Assembly (NCBI GenBank): GCA_029256185.1
Contig: JAQSYI010000048.1
Location: 1 to 64,000 of the forward strand
DNA length: 64,000 nt
Source: Paenibacillaceae bacterium
GTDB taxonomy: Bacteria > Bacillota > Bacilli > Paenibacillales > NBRC-103111
Direction of reading: 5' to 3'
Shown: positions 52,801 through 60,720 of the stretch, one piece after another
Layout of the letters: each line of letters begins with the position of its first letter
Numbering within the stretch: the stretch's first letter is position 1
Made by a program: the position numbers and the translations under genes
The notes under the pieces: generated by a model
What the model was told of the DNA's origin: nothing
The model's input: only the letters and a program-made list of their open reading frames with translations
Databases searched by the model: none

Positions 52801-53111
52801 CAGTCCCGCTTGCGGGGATTTCGGTGAACGGGGGGCCGCGGCGCTACTGCCTGTGGCAGCCATTCGTCTGCGAGATAACGGAAGAGGCTCTCACTGGAGA
52901 AGGATCTCTCACGCTCACCATTGAGCTTGTATCCTCTTGCCGGAATCTGTTCGGCCCGCATCATCATCTCAAGGGAGAATTGGGCTTCGTGGGTCCAACC
53001 AGCTTTACAGACCGGATCGGCTGGGTCGATGCGGGAGCAGCGGAAATTTGGACTGACCGCTACAGCTTTGTCAAGAACGGATTGGAGAACCTGCGGCTGG
53101 AGATTGTCTGA
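49806..53111 (+). CDS. GH106-like glycoside hydrolase (putative alpha-L-rhamnosidase)
   Basis: An 1101-aa protein without signal peptide, so probably intracellular. The N-terminal (alpha/beta)8-like domain has the features of the GH106 group: PLWSWNDRLEEQEVRSQVKQM, GGFIMHARSGLATPYM and CYDENGWPSGTANG. The middle part (KGIFSDEFKFKS, LTETFGCGGW) resembles the same family, and C-terminal beta domains follow. GH106 enzymes hydrolyse alpha-L-rhamnosides, so pectin or rhamnogalacturonan breakdown is the likely context, but the assignment is from motif memory. Two low-complexity stretches are odd: DDGMDDGMDDGK near residue 180 and AEAEAETETEA near 725, probably linkers. ATG 49806 follows AAAGGAG. 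Confidence 0.7.
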   Translation: MKMKPKPAATAASALFRAELFQSPPASHHSIPLWSWNDRLEEQEVRSQVKQMKQAGLGGFIMHARSGLATPYMGEEWMAAVGAAVEEASAQGMEAWCYDENGWPSGTANGEVPALGRAYQQKWLEYEELPRAASDSTAGSTGWDDPELLVVLARSDEEGWRVCRAGQDGWKPRGLDDRIYDGMDDGMDDGKQNRSDRGEHGGADCGEDGPLLAVYARVNPHYVDILHPQAIRAFLEACHARYEARFGHLFGGVLKGIFSDEFKFKSVPWSDLFPGEYTSRFGRDLFADLPYVLGLLDGHEIREDAAYAARYRFWSMVSAMFKQSVGLVGDWCRQRSFLLTGHIMAEDDLQQQMGYSAGVMPLYEEMDAPGIDCLGRKLPSVMLVKQASSVARQLDKPFVLTETFGCGGWNLTFETMKHIGERQFVLGVNRLSPHLQGYSMKGIRKRDYPPSIYVQQPWWPHYHLFESYFARLSYALTCGEADCGVLVVHPIRSAWLHYAPGNDAVVKQLSDHLEELAHTLLSLPCDFDFGDEELMAGHGSARDGLLRIGRSSYHTVILPHLTGISRPTLELLRAFAAAGGKLIVLGCAPRYLDGQADSALERLCAGPGIIRAEQTQQLACHLQPVVTVNPLGDNEQSNGRLWVQKRICEDGELLFYCVNMSENEGLRTELDFGPLTGNWFELCALTGQIIPVSGPLMPEVTFAPGQSRVLLYQRETSGGFAAEAEAETETEAAPRQRPLHPLSPSLLPSGGLAPVTDLGGGWMAEALESNALTLDYAKYRFSGNAAWSPPAYVLNIQALCLSRREPVPLELEYEFELEELPEEHSRWQLGMEDRSGWTVLVNGAPLPEEPSGCYRDHAIQTFGIGQLLREGRNTVRMSRLFQCNEDACRFFDNADPNFAPVRNKLIYETEIESIYILGPFTVKPAAWGHTPQGTLAAYGPFRLQPWQDRDHTAIDDLTAGGYWFYAGAWRLTRKVELTPAVKQALARGGSALLRWDRMTVPLAGISVNGGPRRYCLWQPFVCEITEEALTGEGSLTLTIELVSSCRNLFGPHHHLKGELGFVGPTSFTDRIGWVDAGAAEIWTDRYSFVKNGLENLRLEIV

Positions 53112-53152
53112 TTCCAACAGGCCAGCGGGAGATAAATGGGAGGAATAACACA

Positions 53153-54148
53153 ATGAGCATTAACTTTGCGTCATGGATGCGGCCGGTTCCGCGTCAGGCC
53201 GTGTTCAGGCAGGAAGGGTATCATGTGTGGTGCGGCACCGTGCTCCAAGGTCCCGAAGGAAGGTATCATATGCTGTTCTCCCGCTGGCCTCAGGAGCTGG
53301 GGCATCAAGGCTGGGTCACTCATTCGGAGATCGGTTATGCTTCCGCCGACAATCCGTTGGGGCCATTCCGGTTTGAGCGGGTCATCATGACTGGAGCCGG
53401 AGGAGAAGCGTGGGATCGGGATGTGGTCCATAACCCGGCTATGATCGAGCATGAAGGGGAATATTACTTGTATTATACGGGGAATTATGGAGACGGCAGC
53501 TTCTGGAACCACAGGAATCACCAACGGATCGGCGTTGCCGCGGCCAGTCATCCCTCCGGCCCGTGGCGGCGGTTCGCAGAGCCCTTGATTGACGTCAGTC
53601 CCGGCGCCTGGGATACGCATATCACCGCCAACCCTACAGTTGCCAGAGGGGGGGACGGACGGTTCTATATGGTGTACAAAGGCGTTGGCCCGGGAACGCT
53701 GCCCCGGGGCGGAGCCGTGGTTTGCGGGGTAGCCGTTGCCGATCATCCTGCCGGTCCGTTTTGCAAGCTGCATGGCCCCATTATGGTGAATCCCGGTAAC
53801 GACTGGTCTGTGGAGGACCCTTACATCTGGTGGCAGGAGGACCGGTTCTATGCCCTGGTCAAAGATTTTCAGGGTTATTTCACCGGGACCGGAGAAAGCT
53901 CCGTCGCCCTCTTCCACTCTTGCGATGGCATAGACTGGTCTGCGTCACAGTGTCCCTTGGCCTTCAAACGGGAAATTCATTGGGAGGACGGCGCCATTAC
54001 CCGGGTGGATGCTCTGGAGCGTCCTCAGCTGCTTTTTGACCGGCAGAACCGCCCCGTTGTTCTTTATTGCGCCGTCGGCGAAGATCCGGAGCGAAATATT
54101 TCCTATAATATTGCCATTCCGCTGGAAGGGACCGGAGCAGGGGAATAA
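53153..54148 (+). CDS. GH43-like five-bladed-propeller glycosidase
   Basis: A 331-aa cytoplasmic-type protein (no signal peptide) with repeated propeller motifs VHNPAMIEHEGEYYLYYTGN, DTHITANPTVARGGDGRFYMVYKG and SVEDPYIWWQEDRFYALVKD. The arrangement fits GH43/GH117-like enzymes; VEDPYIW holds a likely acidic catalytic residue. It follows the GH106-like gene by 41 bp with GGGAGG before ATG 53153, so both form one operon. Substrate is unknown and is probably a short oligosaccharide imported by the divergent transporter. The last 152 bp overlap the opposite-strand membrane gene. Confidence 0.75.
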   Translation: MSINFASWMRPVPRQAVFRQEGYHVWCGTVLQGPEGRYHMLFSRWPQELGHQGWVTHSEIGYASADNPLGPFRFERVIMTGAGGEAWDRDVVHNPAMIEHEGEYYLYYTGNYGDGSFWNHRNHQRIGVAAASHPSGPWRRFAEPLIDVSPGAWDTHITANPTVARGGDGRFYMVYKGVGPGTLPRGGAVVCGVAVADHPAGPFCKLHGPIMVNPGNDWSVEDPYIWWQEDRFYALVKDFQGYFTGTGESSVALFHSCDGIDWSASQCPLAFKREIHWEDGAITRVDALERPQLLFDRQNRPVVLYCAVGEDPERNISYNIAIPLEGTGAGE

Positions 54149-54818
54149 TTCGCCTTGCGCTTTCCCTCTCCGGATTCCTTAATATCATATACAGCCCGAT
54201 CAAAGCTGCCAAAGTGCCAAAGATAATGCCGGACATTCCGTTATAAAAGCTGGTGTCTCCCTCGTGCGTGAAGGACATGATAGCCGTTTGCGTCAGCACC
54301 AGTGAAATCAGAGACGATGCCAGGTTCGTCAGCTTAATTGCCTCAATGACCGGCTCTTCGTTGCGCCTCGCCGAAACTGCACCATGCAGGGATACGGCAA
54401 TTTCGGTAAAAGTAACCGCGGCAATTGCGATGGCAATGTATTCGTGATACCGGGTAACGTCATCGCCAAAGAACAGAATTTTCAAGCAATAGACCAGATA
54501 TACGATACTTGACGCCAGTACTATAACTCCAATAAGCCGGTAGGCATTGTGCTGCATTCTCCGAATCTCCGCCGGATCGGCAGCGGCAAGATGAGCCTTG
54601 GCATCCTCATGCGCTTTTACTGCTGAATATTTGGCGCAAGCGATACCGATGTTATAAAAGGCGTTTACGCATAAAAAAACGGAGAACGAAAAAATTCCCA
54701 ATACGATCTTTCCCACGGCCATTACTGCGTTGAGCGGCACGGACATTCTGGCAAAATAGATGCTGCGGCTGTATTTGGTGTGCAAGGCTTTCTCCTTTTC
54801 TCTTACGCGGCGGTGCAT
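53997..54818 (-). CDS. Polytopic membrane protein, last gene of the small-membrane-protein cassette
   Basis: A 273-aa protein with about six TM segments (SVPLNAVMAVGKIVLGIFSF, VIVLASSIVYLVYCLKILFF, ITFTEIAVSLHGAVSA and others). I do not recognise the family; the first helices are faintly like cation-diffusion facilitators, but no metal motif is present. The start ATG 54818 (MHRRVREKEK) has GTGAGG upstream. The C-terminal ~50 residues after NPERESARR are read from the antisense of the GH43-like gene (152-bp overlap) and are Arg/Gln/Glu-rich, so the original stop may have been lost. It belongs to a four-gene operon starting at 55538. Confidence 0.65.
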   Translation of the reverse strand: MHRRVREKEKALHTKYSRSIYFARMSVPLNAVMAVGKIVLGIFSFSVFLCVNAFYNIGIACAKYSAVKAHEDAKAHLAAADPAEIRRMQHNAYRLIGVIVLASSIVYLVYCLKILFFGDDVTRYHEYIAIAIAAVTFTEIAVSLHGAVSARRNEEPVIEAIKLTNLASSLISLVLTQTAIMSFTHEGDTSFYNGMSGIIFGTLAALIGLYMILRNPERESARRIIPLLRSLPAEWQYYRKYFAPDLRRRRNKEQRGGSAGQKAAEDAPEHPPG

Positions 54819-54850
54819 CCGGTTTGCCTCACAGGCTTCTGATGCACCGC

Positions 54851-54937
54851 TCAATGATTCGCCGACTTGCGGCCCTTGATAAGATCTATAATCCAGGCTA
54901 CAAAAAAGGCCAGGGCTACTCCTATGATAATCTCCAT
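54851..54937 (-). CDS. Small membrane protein, 28 aa
   Basis: ATG 54937 to TGA 54851. The product begins MEIIIGVALAFFVAWIIDLI and ends with a short basic tail (KGRKSANH). It is a single hydrophobic helix plus a basic tail on the cytoplasmic side. TGGAGGTGGTTGCAG lies directly upstream, a strong ribosome site. It lies between the 41-aa gene and the 273-aa membrane gene, all on the same strand and closely spaced. Function is unknown. Confidence 0.6.
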   Translation of the reverse strand: MEIIIGVALAFFVAWIIDLIKGRKSANH

Positions 54938-54985
54938 CTGCAACCACCTCCATTCAGCCGCCGAAATCCGGCACCGTTATGCCGT

Positions 54986-55111
54986 TTAATCCCAGAATAT
55001 AAAATCGATCCGCTCCACCCCGCCGCAGGCGGTTCCGATTGCCCCAAGAATAAGTCCCGCAACGATGCAGCCGATAGATCCCCATTTCACCCATTGTCTA
55101 GATGGAGTCAT
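54986..55111 (-). CDS. Small membrane protein, 41 aa
   Basis: ATG 55111 to TAA 54986. The product has a polar start (MTPSRQWVKWGS), a Gly-rich membrane helix (IGCIVAGLILGAIGTACGG) and an acidic end (VERIDFIFWD). Its start overlaps the end of the 146-aa gene by 14 bases, which implies translational coupling. The Gly-spaced helix would suit close packing with another membrane protein of the cassette. Confidence 0.65.
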   Translation of the reverse strand: MTPSRQWVKWGSIGCIVAGLILGAIGTACGGVERIDFIFWD

Positions 55112-55538
55112 ACTTTGCCCTCGCCTCCGCCTTCAGCTCTATGAATTTTCTGGTTATTTCCTGCGAGAGAGTCAGATAGCCGTTGAAAAATTCCTTGGCA
55201 ATTTTGAACATGGGCATAGTCATGCCGAAGCCGATAAAGCCGCACCCCAGCGCCAGCGTAACCGCACCGAACCCGTTGGCAGTATTGGCAACCGCGCCCG
55301 CTATTCCGCAGATGCCGATGGCGGCCGCGGAAGCTGACACAAAAAAGGTCATGCCCACCAGAAACCAGCCGCAGCCGATCAACATCCCCATCATCGCAAC
55401 GGCAACAATGGCCACTGGAATCAATATGGGCCAGCCCAGAGTAATGATGGCAAATTTGCGTGTGCTCATGGTGCTTTTTTCCGCGGCGGCAGCTTCGTGC
55501 TGCGGCTTATTGTCTTTCTCTACCCCTTGTGCTTCCAT
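55098..55538 (-). CDS. Membrane protein, HAAS/DUF1700-associated type, 146 aa
   Basis: The first gene of the cassette. The N-terminal ~25 residues are hydrophilic, followed by three or four membrane segments (GWPILIPVAIVAVAMMGMLIG, FLVGMTFFVSASAAAIGIC, ANTANGFGAVTLALGCGFIGFGMT). A C-terminal helix (LSQEITRKFIELKAEARAKY) ends the protein. Gly/Ala-rich membrane proteins of this sort occur near PadR genes with HAAS or DUF1700 domains, but none of those domains is clearly present. ATG 55538 follows AAAGGAG. It is divergent from padR, with two PadR-type boxes between them. Confidence 0.75.
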   Translation of the reverse strand: MEAQGVEKDNKPQHEAAAAEKSTMSTRKFAIITLGWPILIPVAIVAVAMMGMLIGCGWFLVGMTFFVSASAAAIGICGIAGAVANTANGFGAVTLALGCGFIGFGMTMPMFKIAKEFFNGYLTLSQEITRKFIELKAEARAKYDSI

Positions 55539-55670
55539 CCCGCTTAAATCTCCTTTCCTGGGCCGTGTTTGACATACCCGGCCCTAGCCTGTTGATGCCA
55601 TTGTATCCCGGCAAGGTAACACCATCGTAAACTTACCGGGTTATGCTCACAGAAGTTGATTGGCCGCATA

Positions 55671-55732
55671 ATATGTCATCATTGACATATAAACTGTGGT
55701 ATTTTATGATGGATATATCATAACTGACATAT
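55671..55732. promoter_or_regulatory. Two PadR-type operators
   Basis: Box 1 (55671-55690) contains ATGTCATCATTGACAT, which is ATGT-N8-ACAT exactly as in PadR operators and fully palindromic at the ends. Box 2 (55713-55732) has ATAT-N8-ACAT. They lie between the divergent cassette and padR. Confidence 0.8.
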
Positions 55733-55790
55733 GAAACTATGATTCACGCAACCGCTGTGCGGACCAAGCAAAACTTAAGGAGGTGAACCT

Positions 55791-56360
55791 TTGAATAAAT
55801 TATCTTACGGGCTTCTCAGCCTGCTATCCACACAGCCGATGACCGGTTATGACCTGACCATGAAGATCAACAGATTCTGGCGTTCTACTCACAGCGCTAT
55901 CTATCCCTTGCTATCCGAATTGGAGGACTTGGGATATGTGGAATTCGTATTAGAGAAGCAAAGCGGCAAACCGGATAAAAAAACATACAGCCTGACTCCT
56001 CAAGGGAAGAACCTGCTGCATGAGTGGTTCATGTCCGATACGGGCGACGAAGTGATCCGGGATGAGATGATGCTTAAGCTGTATTGCATAAAATGCGTAA
56101 GTCCCGAGGCTGCCGGCAAGATTCTCGATGAGCTTGAAGCAAGATGCAGAAGAAAGATTGCAGAATACAATAGCCTGATTAACAAGTTCAGGTCCATGGA
56201 GCATTCCGAAGCTGCGGCTTCCTCCTTGTTCGGCTCTTACATCTTGACCCAGCGGGCCTTGAATGAAGCCAAGCTGGATCTCGTCTGGTGCGAATGGGTC
56301 AGAAAGCTGTATGAGGACAAGGCTTCCCGCTTCTGGATTGATGATTTTCACTACGAATAG
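55791..56360 (+). CDS. PadR-family transcriptional regulator
   Basis: A 189-aa regulator. The N-terminal winged helix (1-85) has NKLSYGLLSLLSTQPMTGYDL, RSTHSAIYPLLSELEDLGYVEF and KKTYSLTPQGKNLLHEWF. The C-terminal ~100 residues are a helical dimerisation domain of the longer PadR class. The start is TTG 55791 with a strong AAGGAGGTGAACC. Two ATGT-N8-ACAT boxes lie upstream (55671-55732), so it probably represses itself and the divergent membrane cassette. The SDR gene follows by 45 bp on the same strand, so it may form an operon with it. Confidence 0.9.
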   Translation: MNKLSYGLLSLLSTQPMTGYDLTMKINRFWRSTHSAIYPLLSELEDLGYVEFVLEKQSGKPDKKTYSLTPQGKNLLHEWFMSDTGDEVIRDEMMLKLYCIKCVSPEAAGKILDELEARCRRKIAEYNSLINKFRSMEHSEAAASSLFGSYILTQRALNEAKLDLVWCEWVRKLYEDKASRFWIDDFHYE

Positions 56361-56405
56361 GTGTTCATAGCAGTTTATTCTTATACAGAAACGGGGAATG
56401 AAAGA

Positions 56406-57167
56406 ATGGGCCAATCAAGCGGAAGACTTGCAGGAAAGGTTGCATTAATTACAGGGGCAGGCAATGGGATCGGGTACGCCACGGCGAAGCTGTTCGCCGA
56501 AGAGGGGGCAACGGTGATCGCCGCCGACATCTCGGAGAAAGACCTCGCCCAATGGGACGGCGTAGAAAATGTGATTCCGGTCCTTGCCGACATCACCAAG
56601 CTGGAGGACATTGAACGCATGGTTGGAGAAGCGGAGAGCCGGTTCGGCCGGTTGGATGCCCTGTGCAATATTGCCGGGATCAACGATCTGAGCTATCCTC
56701 TTGACGAAACAGATGATGAACGCTGGGACCGGGTGCACAATATTGATTTGAAAGCTCCCTTCCGGATATGCCGCCGGGCTGTTCCCACCATGATTCAAGG
56801 CGGCGGAGGCGCAATCGTCAATATCGGGTCATACGCTGCGCTGCGGGGAAACCACGGTCCCAGCTATACGGCTGCAAAGGCGGGAGTAGTCGGATTAACC
56901 AAGAGCATCGCCGTGGGATACGGGAAACAGGGAATCCGCTGCAATGTGATTCATCCCGGCGGGACCAGAACCGACATTGGCCAGCATTCGGGCGGGAATT
57001 ATCATCCCGCCGGACAAGCGCTATCCAAAACGATCATGACCTTCCCCGTGAACTGGTTTGGTATGCCGGAGGATATTGCCAGGACCTGCCTGTTCCTGTG
57101 CAGCGACGACTCCAAGCAAATCAACGGAGCCGAGATTGCGGTGGACGGCGGCATGAGCTGCTGCTAG
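56406..57167 (+). CDS. Short-chain dehydrogenase/reductase
   Basis: A classical SDR of 253 aa. The cofactor motif is TGAGNGIG (about 15-22), the NNAG-like motif is NIAGI, and the active site is Ser in NIGSYAAL with YTAAKAG (Tyr-x3-Lys). The C-terminal INGAEIAVDGGMSCC matches the usual DGG end. An acidic residue after the second beta strand (AADIS) predicts NAD(H). ATG 56406 follows GGGGAATGAAAG. It is translated from the padR transcript. The substrate is unknown, possibly the compound sensed by PadR. Confidence 0.88.
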   Translation: MGQSSGRLAGKVALITGAGNGIGYATAKLFAEEGATVIAADISEKDLAQWDGVENVIPVLADITKLEDIERMVGEAESRFGRLDALCNIAGINDLSYPLDETDDERWDRVHNIDLKAPFRICRRAVPTMIQGGGGAIVNIGSYAALRGNHGPSYTAAKAGVVGLTKSIAVGYGKQGIRCNVIHPGGTRTDIGQHSGGNYHPAGQALSKTIMTFPVNWFGMPEDIARTCLFLCSDDSKQINGAEIAVDGGMSCC

Positions 57168-57268
57168 ATGGCAGGAGCCTGTCCTGCGAAAGGAAAACGG
57201 TGAATACCTATTCTGCAACATGACCTGAAAGAATAGGGATGGCTTTATGCACCACATGACAGGAGAAC

Positions 57269-57312
57269 TGGACCGGTACCTCATTGCCGCGGGGTAGCGG
57301 TCCGCTTTTTCC
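57269..57312 (+). terminator. Hairpin with T-run after the SDR gene
   Basis: GGACCG ... CGGTCC closes a stem with an inner GCGG/CCGC, followed by GCTTTTTCC. It lies ~100 bp after the SDR stop. Confidence 0.5.
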
Positions 57313-57383
57313 TCCGCTGCAGTGAGCGCTGCAGCCGCGGAGCGCGCTCGCCCAGCCCGGCCGGTACGGAACCTGCCGGACTG

Positions 57384-58733
57384 TCAAACCGTAAACAGAC
57401 CAACGGATTTTTTCAACCGTTCCGACAAGTCGTTTTGTCTCTCCGTTGAAGCGGCTGTTTCGTCCATCGCCGAAGAAATCTCTGACAGATTGGCGCTGAT
57501 TTCCTCGACGGAGCTCAGTGTTTTTCCCGACATGTCCGATACGGCCTCAATCACGGTGCCGATATCCCCGATGGATTGGTTGACCACCTTGGCACAGGCA
57601 TCCACATCTGCCGATATGTTATAGATAAACTGGGCGTCATGCTCATATTTCATCCCTGTTTGAAGCAGCAGCTGGAACTCCGACTTTACATCGGTGTTGA
57701 TATAATCCAGCACCTTCTTGGAGCTTAGTGACAGATGACCGAATACTTCTCTGATCCGGGCCAGAATATGATCAATGTCGGCGATGGCGTTGGCAGACTG
57801 CTCAGCCAATTTCTTCACCTCCTGGGCCACCACTGCGAAGCCTCTCCCCTGCTCTCCCGCCCGGGAAGCCTCTATGGAGGCATTCAATGCCAATATATTG
57901 GTTTGGGAGGCTATGCTTTTGATCGTATTGGCGATAATTTCGATTTCATCTATGATCTTGCCGTCTTCGATTGCTTGTAAAATATCCTCCTGCCTTTCGG
58001 TGTAGATTGCACCGGCGACGCGGATTGACTCCATCATTTCATTCTTCATCTGCAAGGCAGTGGCCTGCATGCCGCGGGATGACTCCATCACGTTGTGCGC
58101 CTTTTCCAGGAGAGTGCCTGTTACCGAACGGATTTCCTGGGCGGAGGCATGGGCTTCCTCCATATTGGCGGTCAATGTTTCGGTTTCCCCGGACAGCTTC
58201 ATGGAAGAAGTATTGATGTTGCTGATGGCACAAGAGGATTCATTCACCGAAACTACTAAGCTGGAGCTTGAACCGCTGATAATCCGGGCAGCATCCGAAA
58301 TATCGGACAACAGGAGCTTGATATTCCCGACAGCCTTGTTCAAGGATTTTGCCAATTGGCTGATTTCATCATTTCCTTTAGACACAAGCTCCCGGGAAAA
58401 GATGCCTCTGCCCATTTCCTCCGTATAGGCCATTACCCGTTTGAGCCTTCTTAACACCAATCTGTCATATACAACTACAATAATAACGGAACAGATGATA
58501 ATGTTTAACACTGTGGTAACGGCCACACCCAATGAGCCATCCAAAAACCGCGTGCCGATACCCATGTCATCCAACAGCTGTCTCCCTTGATAGATGGATA
58601 CGTTGATGGCTCCTCCTATATTGGCGCTTAATATCTGAACAATAACCACTGCTAATACCAGCTTGAATGTTATGGAATTTACGGTCATCTTTAATAGCCG
58701 TTCCTTGAATGTCTGTTGTTCCTTCTCTCTCAT
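57384..58733 (-). CDS. Methyl-accepting chemotaxis protein without large sensor domain
   Basis: A chemoreceptor of 449 aa. TM1 is [21 protein letters not shown] (about 14-34), and TM2 is [25 protein letters not shown] (about 67-91). Only ~30 residues lie outside the membrane between them. Then come a HAMP-like stretch and the signalling domain, with the hairpin tip [40 protein letters not shown]. The start is ATG 58733 (MREKEQQ) with GGGGAGG upstream; the long N-terminal extension of the frame is antisense to the OmpR-type gene and is not coding. It probably senses a membrane or cytoplasmic signal. It is divergent from the two-component pair at 58873. Confidence 0.92.
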   Translation of the reverse strand: MREKEQQTFKERLLKMTVNSITFKLVLAVVIVQILSANIGGAINVSIYQGRQLLDDMGIGTRFLDGSLGVAVTTVLNIIICSVIIVVVYDRLVLRRLKRVMAYTEEMGRGIFSRELVSKGNDEISQLAKSLNKAVGNIKLLLSDISDAARIISGSSSSLVVSVNESSCAISNINTSSMKLSGETETLTANMEEAHASAQEIRSVTGTLLEKAHNVMESSRGMQATALQMKNEMMESIRVAGAIYTERQEDILQAIEDGKIIDEIEIIANTIKSIASQTNILALNASIEASRAGEQGRGFAVVAQEVKKLAEQSANAIADIDHILARIREVFGHLSLSSKKVLDYINTDVKSEFQLLLQTGMKYEHDAQFIYNISADVDACAKVVNQSIGDIGTVIEAVSDMSGKTLSSVEEISANLSEISSAMDETAASTERQNDLSERLKKSVGLFTV

Positions 58734-58872
58734 GCCACAGCCTCCCCATTCGTTGTTAGCGGTAAATTCAAGCCTTCCCGCTTGGTAAGGCCAGTTTAAC
58801 CGGACAAGGTAAATTAAACGTAAACATCCCGAAAATCCTGATTGGCAAGGATAGCGGATAAGGAGAATCCAG

Positions 58873-59556
58873 ATGGCCACCATCCTGATTGTGGAAGACG
58901 ATAAAAATACGCAGCTGCTGACCGCTGCGCGCTTGAAGCCCCATTTCCATGTGGTATGCGCCAATGACGGGCTGGAAGCATTGGACAAACTGCACACCCA
59001 GAGCATTGACCTCGTCATCGCCGATGTGATGATGCCGCGGATGGACGGGTACTCGCTTTTGAAGACACTGCGCGCAGAGCAGCGCCATACACCGGTATTG
59101 CTGCTGACCGCCAAGCAGTCGTTCGAGGACAAGCGGGAGGGATTTTCTGCGGGAACCGACGATTATATGACCAAGCCCATCGACTATGAGGAATTGATGT
59201 GGCGCATCAATGCGTTATTGAGAAGATCGCAAATTGCAAGCGAGCGGAAAATCGTGATCGGCTCCATTGCCGTTGACTCGGCCGCTTATTCGGTGATTAT
59301 GGACGGCAAGACCATCGAGCTGCCAAAAAAAGAATTCGAGCTGCTGTTCAAATTGCTCTCCTACCCCAATATGATCTTTACCCGAAACCAGCTGCTTAAT
59401 GATATATGGGGCTTCGATTCCGAGAGCGGCGAGGACACGATAAAAACCCATATCAGCAGACTCCGCAATAAACTGAAGGATTGCAAAGAATTTGAGGTGG
59501 TCACGATCAAGGGGTTGGGATACAAGGCGGAGATCCGGGAGGGGCGCAAGCCATGA
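58873..59556 (+). CDS. OmpR-family response regulator
   Basis: A 227-aa regulator. The receiver (1-115) has EDDKN, phospho-acceptor Asp in [14 protein letters not shown], the Thr in LLLTAKQSF and the Lys in [11 protein letters not shown]. The winged helix (about 130-225) has [31 protein letters not shown] and [31 protein letters not shown] 58873 follows AAGGAG. It overlaps the kinase gene by four bases (ATGA). The target genes are unknown; they may include the pair itself. Confidence 0.93.
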   Translation: MATILIVEDDKNTQLLTAARLKPHFHVVCANDGLEALDKLHTQSIDLVIADVMMPRMDGYSLLKTLRAEQRHTPVLLLTAKQSFEDKREGFSAGTDDYMTKPIDYEELMWRINALLRRSQIASERKIVIGSIAVDSAAYSVIMDGKTIELPKKEFELLFKLLSYPNMIFTRNQLLNDIWGFDSESGEDTIKTHISRLRNKLKDCKEFEVVTIKGLGYKAEIREGRKP

Positions 59557-60596
59557 CCAAACAAGCCGCGGATACCACCACCCAAAAAGTGACGGCCTGG
59601 CTTGTCCTGCAATCCTTCATCATTATTGCCGCAGCCGTTCTGTCTTTTATGTTCGTGGAATTTGCCGCCAATCTGGATTCACTGGGCGACGGGGGCGGAT
59701 TTCAGATCTTCAGCCATGCCATAGGCATCATCATTCCCATGGCAGCGGTCTTGGGGGCGCTTAACTACTATTTGTCCAAGTTCATCTATCAGTATGTCTC
59801 CATCCTTGCAGGCGGGATTGAAAAAGTGGCCAACGGCGATTTTCAGACTACATTGGATGTGAAGAAAGCAGGTCCCTTTGCACCCGTGTATGAAAACTTC
59901 AACAAGATGGGCGCAGAATTGCAGAATGTGCAGGCGCTGCGCAACGACTTTATTAACAACTATTCACATGAATTCAAAACGCCGATCACCTCCATCAACG
60001 GGTTTGCCGAACTGCTGCTGGAAACAGAGGTGACAGCGCAGGATCAGCAACGGTATTTGAGAATCATCGCCGAGGAATCGGCGCGGCTGACCCATATGGC
60101 CGACAGCACCATTCTCCTGTCCAAATTGAATGCCCAGCACATTATCCCGGATCAAAAGCTTTATTCTCTCGATGAACAGTTGAGGCAATGCGCCATTCTG
60201 TTATCGTTCGAATGGACGCGCAAGGAAATTGAGTTCGTTGGCAGCTTCCAACCGGTCATGTATCACGGCAATGCGGAATTAATGAGCCATCTATGGATCA
60301 ATCTGTTGAGCAATGCCATCAAATTCACACCCGAGCATGGAGAAATCACGGTCACATCGTCAGAGTCCAACGGGAAAATCACCGTTCAAATATCCGATAC
60401 GGGCGTAGGCATGAGCGAGGATGTGATTTCGCATATTTTCGATCAATACTATCAAGGGGAAACTGCACATTCCGTCCGCGGGCTGGGGCTGGGGCTGTCG
60501 ATTGCCAAGAGGATCGCCGAGCTCTGCAAGGGAACCATCGAAGTCCGAAGCGTTGAAAACGAGGGAAGCACCTTCACCGTAACGCTGCCGGGATAG
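59553..60596 (+). CDS. Sensor histidine kinase, partner of the OmpR-type regulator
   Basis: A 347-aa kinase with two TM helices near the N-terminus (VTAWLVLQSFIIIAAAVLSFMFVEF and IIIPMAAVLGALNYYLSKF) and only ~25 residues between them. A HAMP domain, the His box (NNYSHEFKTPITSINGF) and an HATPase (WINLLSNAIKFTPEHG, VQISDTGVGM, GLGLGLSIAKRIAEL) follow. Small extracytoplasmic loops of this kind are seen in kinases that sense the membrane or a partner protein. The start overlaps the regulator stop (ATGA). No partner transporter is adjacent. Confidence 0.92.
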   Translation: MTKQAADTTTQKVTAWLVLQSFIIIAAAVLSFMFVEFAANLDSLGDGGGFQIFSHAIGIIIPMAAVLGALNYYLSKFIYQYVSILAGGIEKVANGDFQTTLDVKKAGPFAPVYENFNKMGAELQNVQALRNDFINNYSHEFKTPITSINGFAELLLETEVTAQDQQRYLRIIAEESARLTHMADSTILLSKLNAQHIIPDQKLYSLDEQLRQCAILLSFEWTRKEIEFVGSFQPVMYHGNAELMSHLWINLLSNAIKFTPEHGEITVTSSESNGKITVQISDTGVGMSEDVISHIFDQYYQGETAHSVRGLGLGLSIAKRIAELCKGTIEVRSVENEGSTFTVTLPG

Positions 60597-60720
60597 CTTG
60601 TCAGAAGCGGTGCTCCGTGTATTTGCATCCGGCTATTTATTAATGACATCATATAATAGTATAATATTCCTATAATACCAAGAAATTTTATCTTGGAAAT
60701 AAATTATGGGAGACTGTTCC

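Noticed and set aside
57269-57312. T-box riboswitch
   Set aside because: The sequence has a GGTACC near a terminator-like stem, but no T-box consensus is present and no plus-strand gene follows.
58734-59132. 133-residue N-terminal extension of the chemoreceptor
   Set aside because: It is antisense to the OmpR-type gene and the internal ATG at 58733 has a strong ribosome site.
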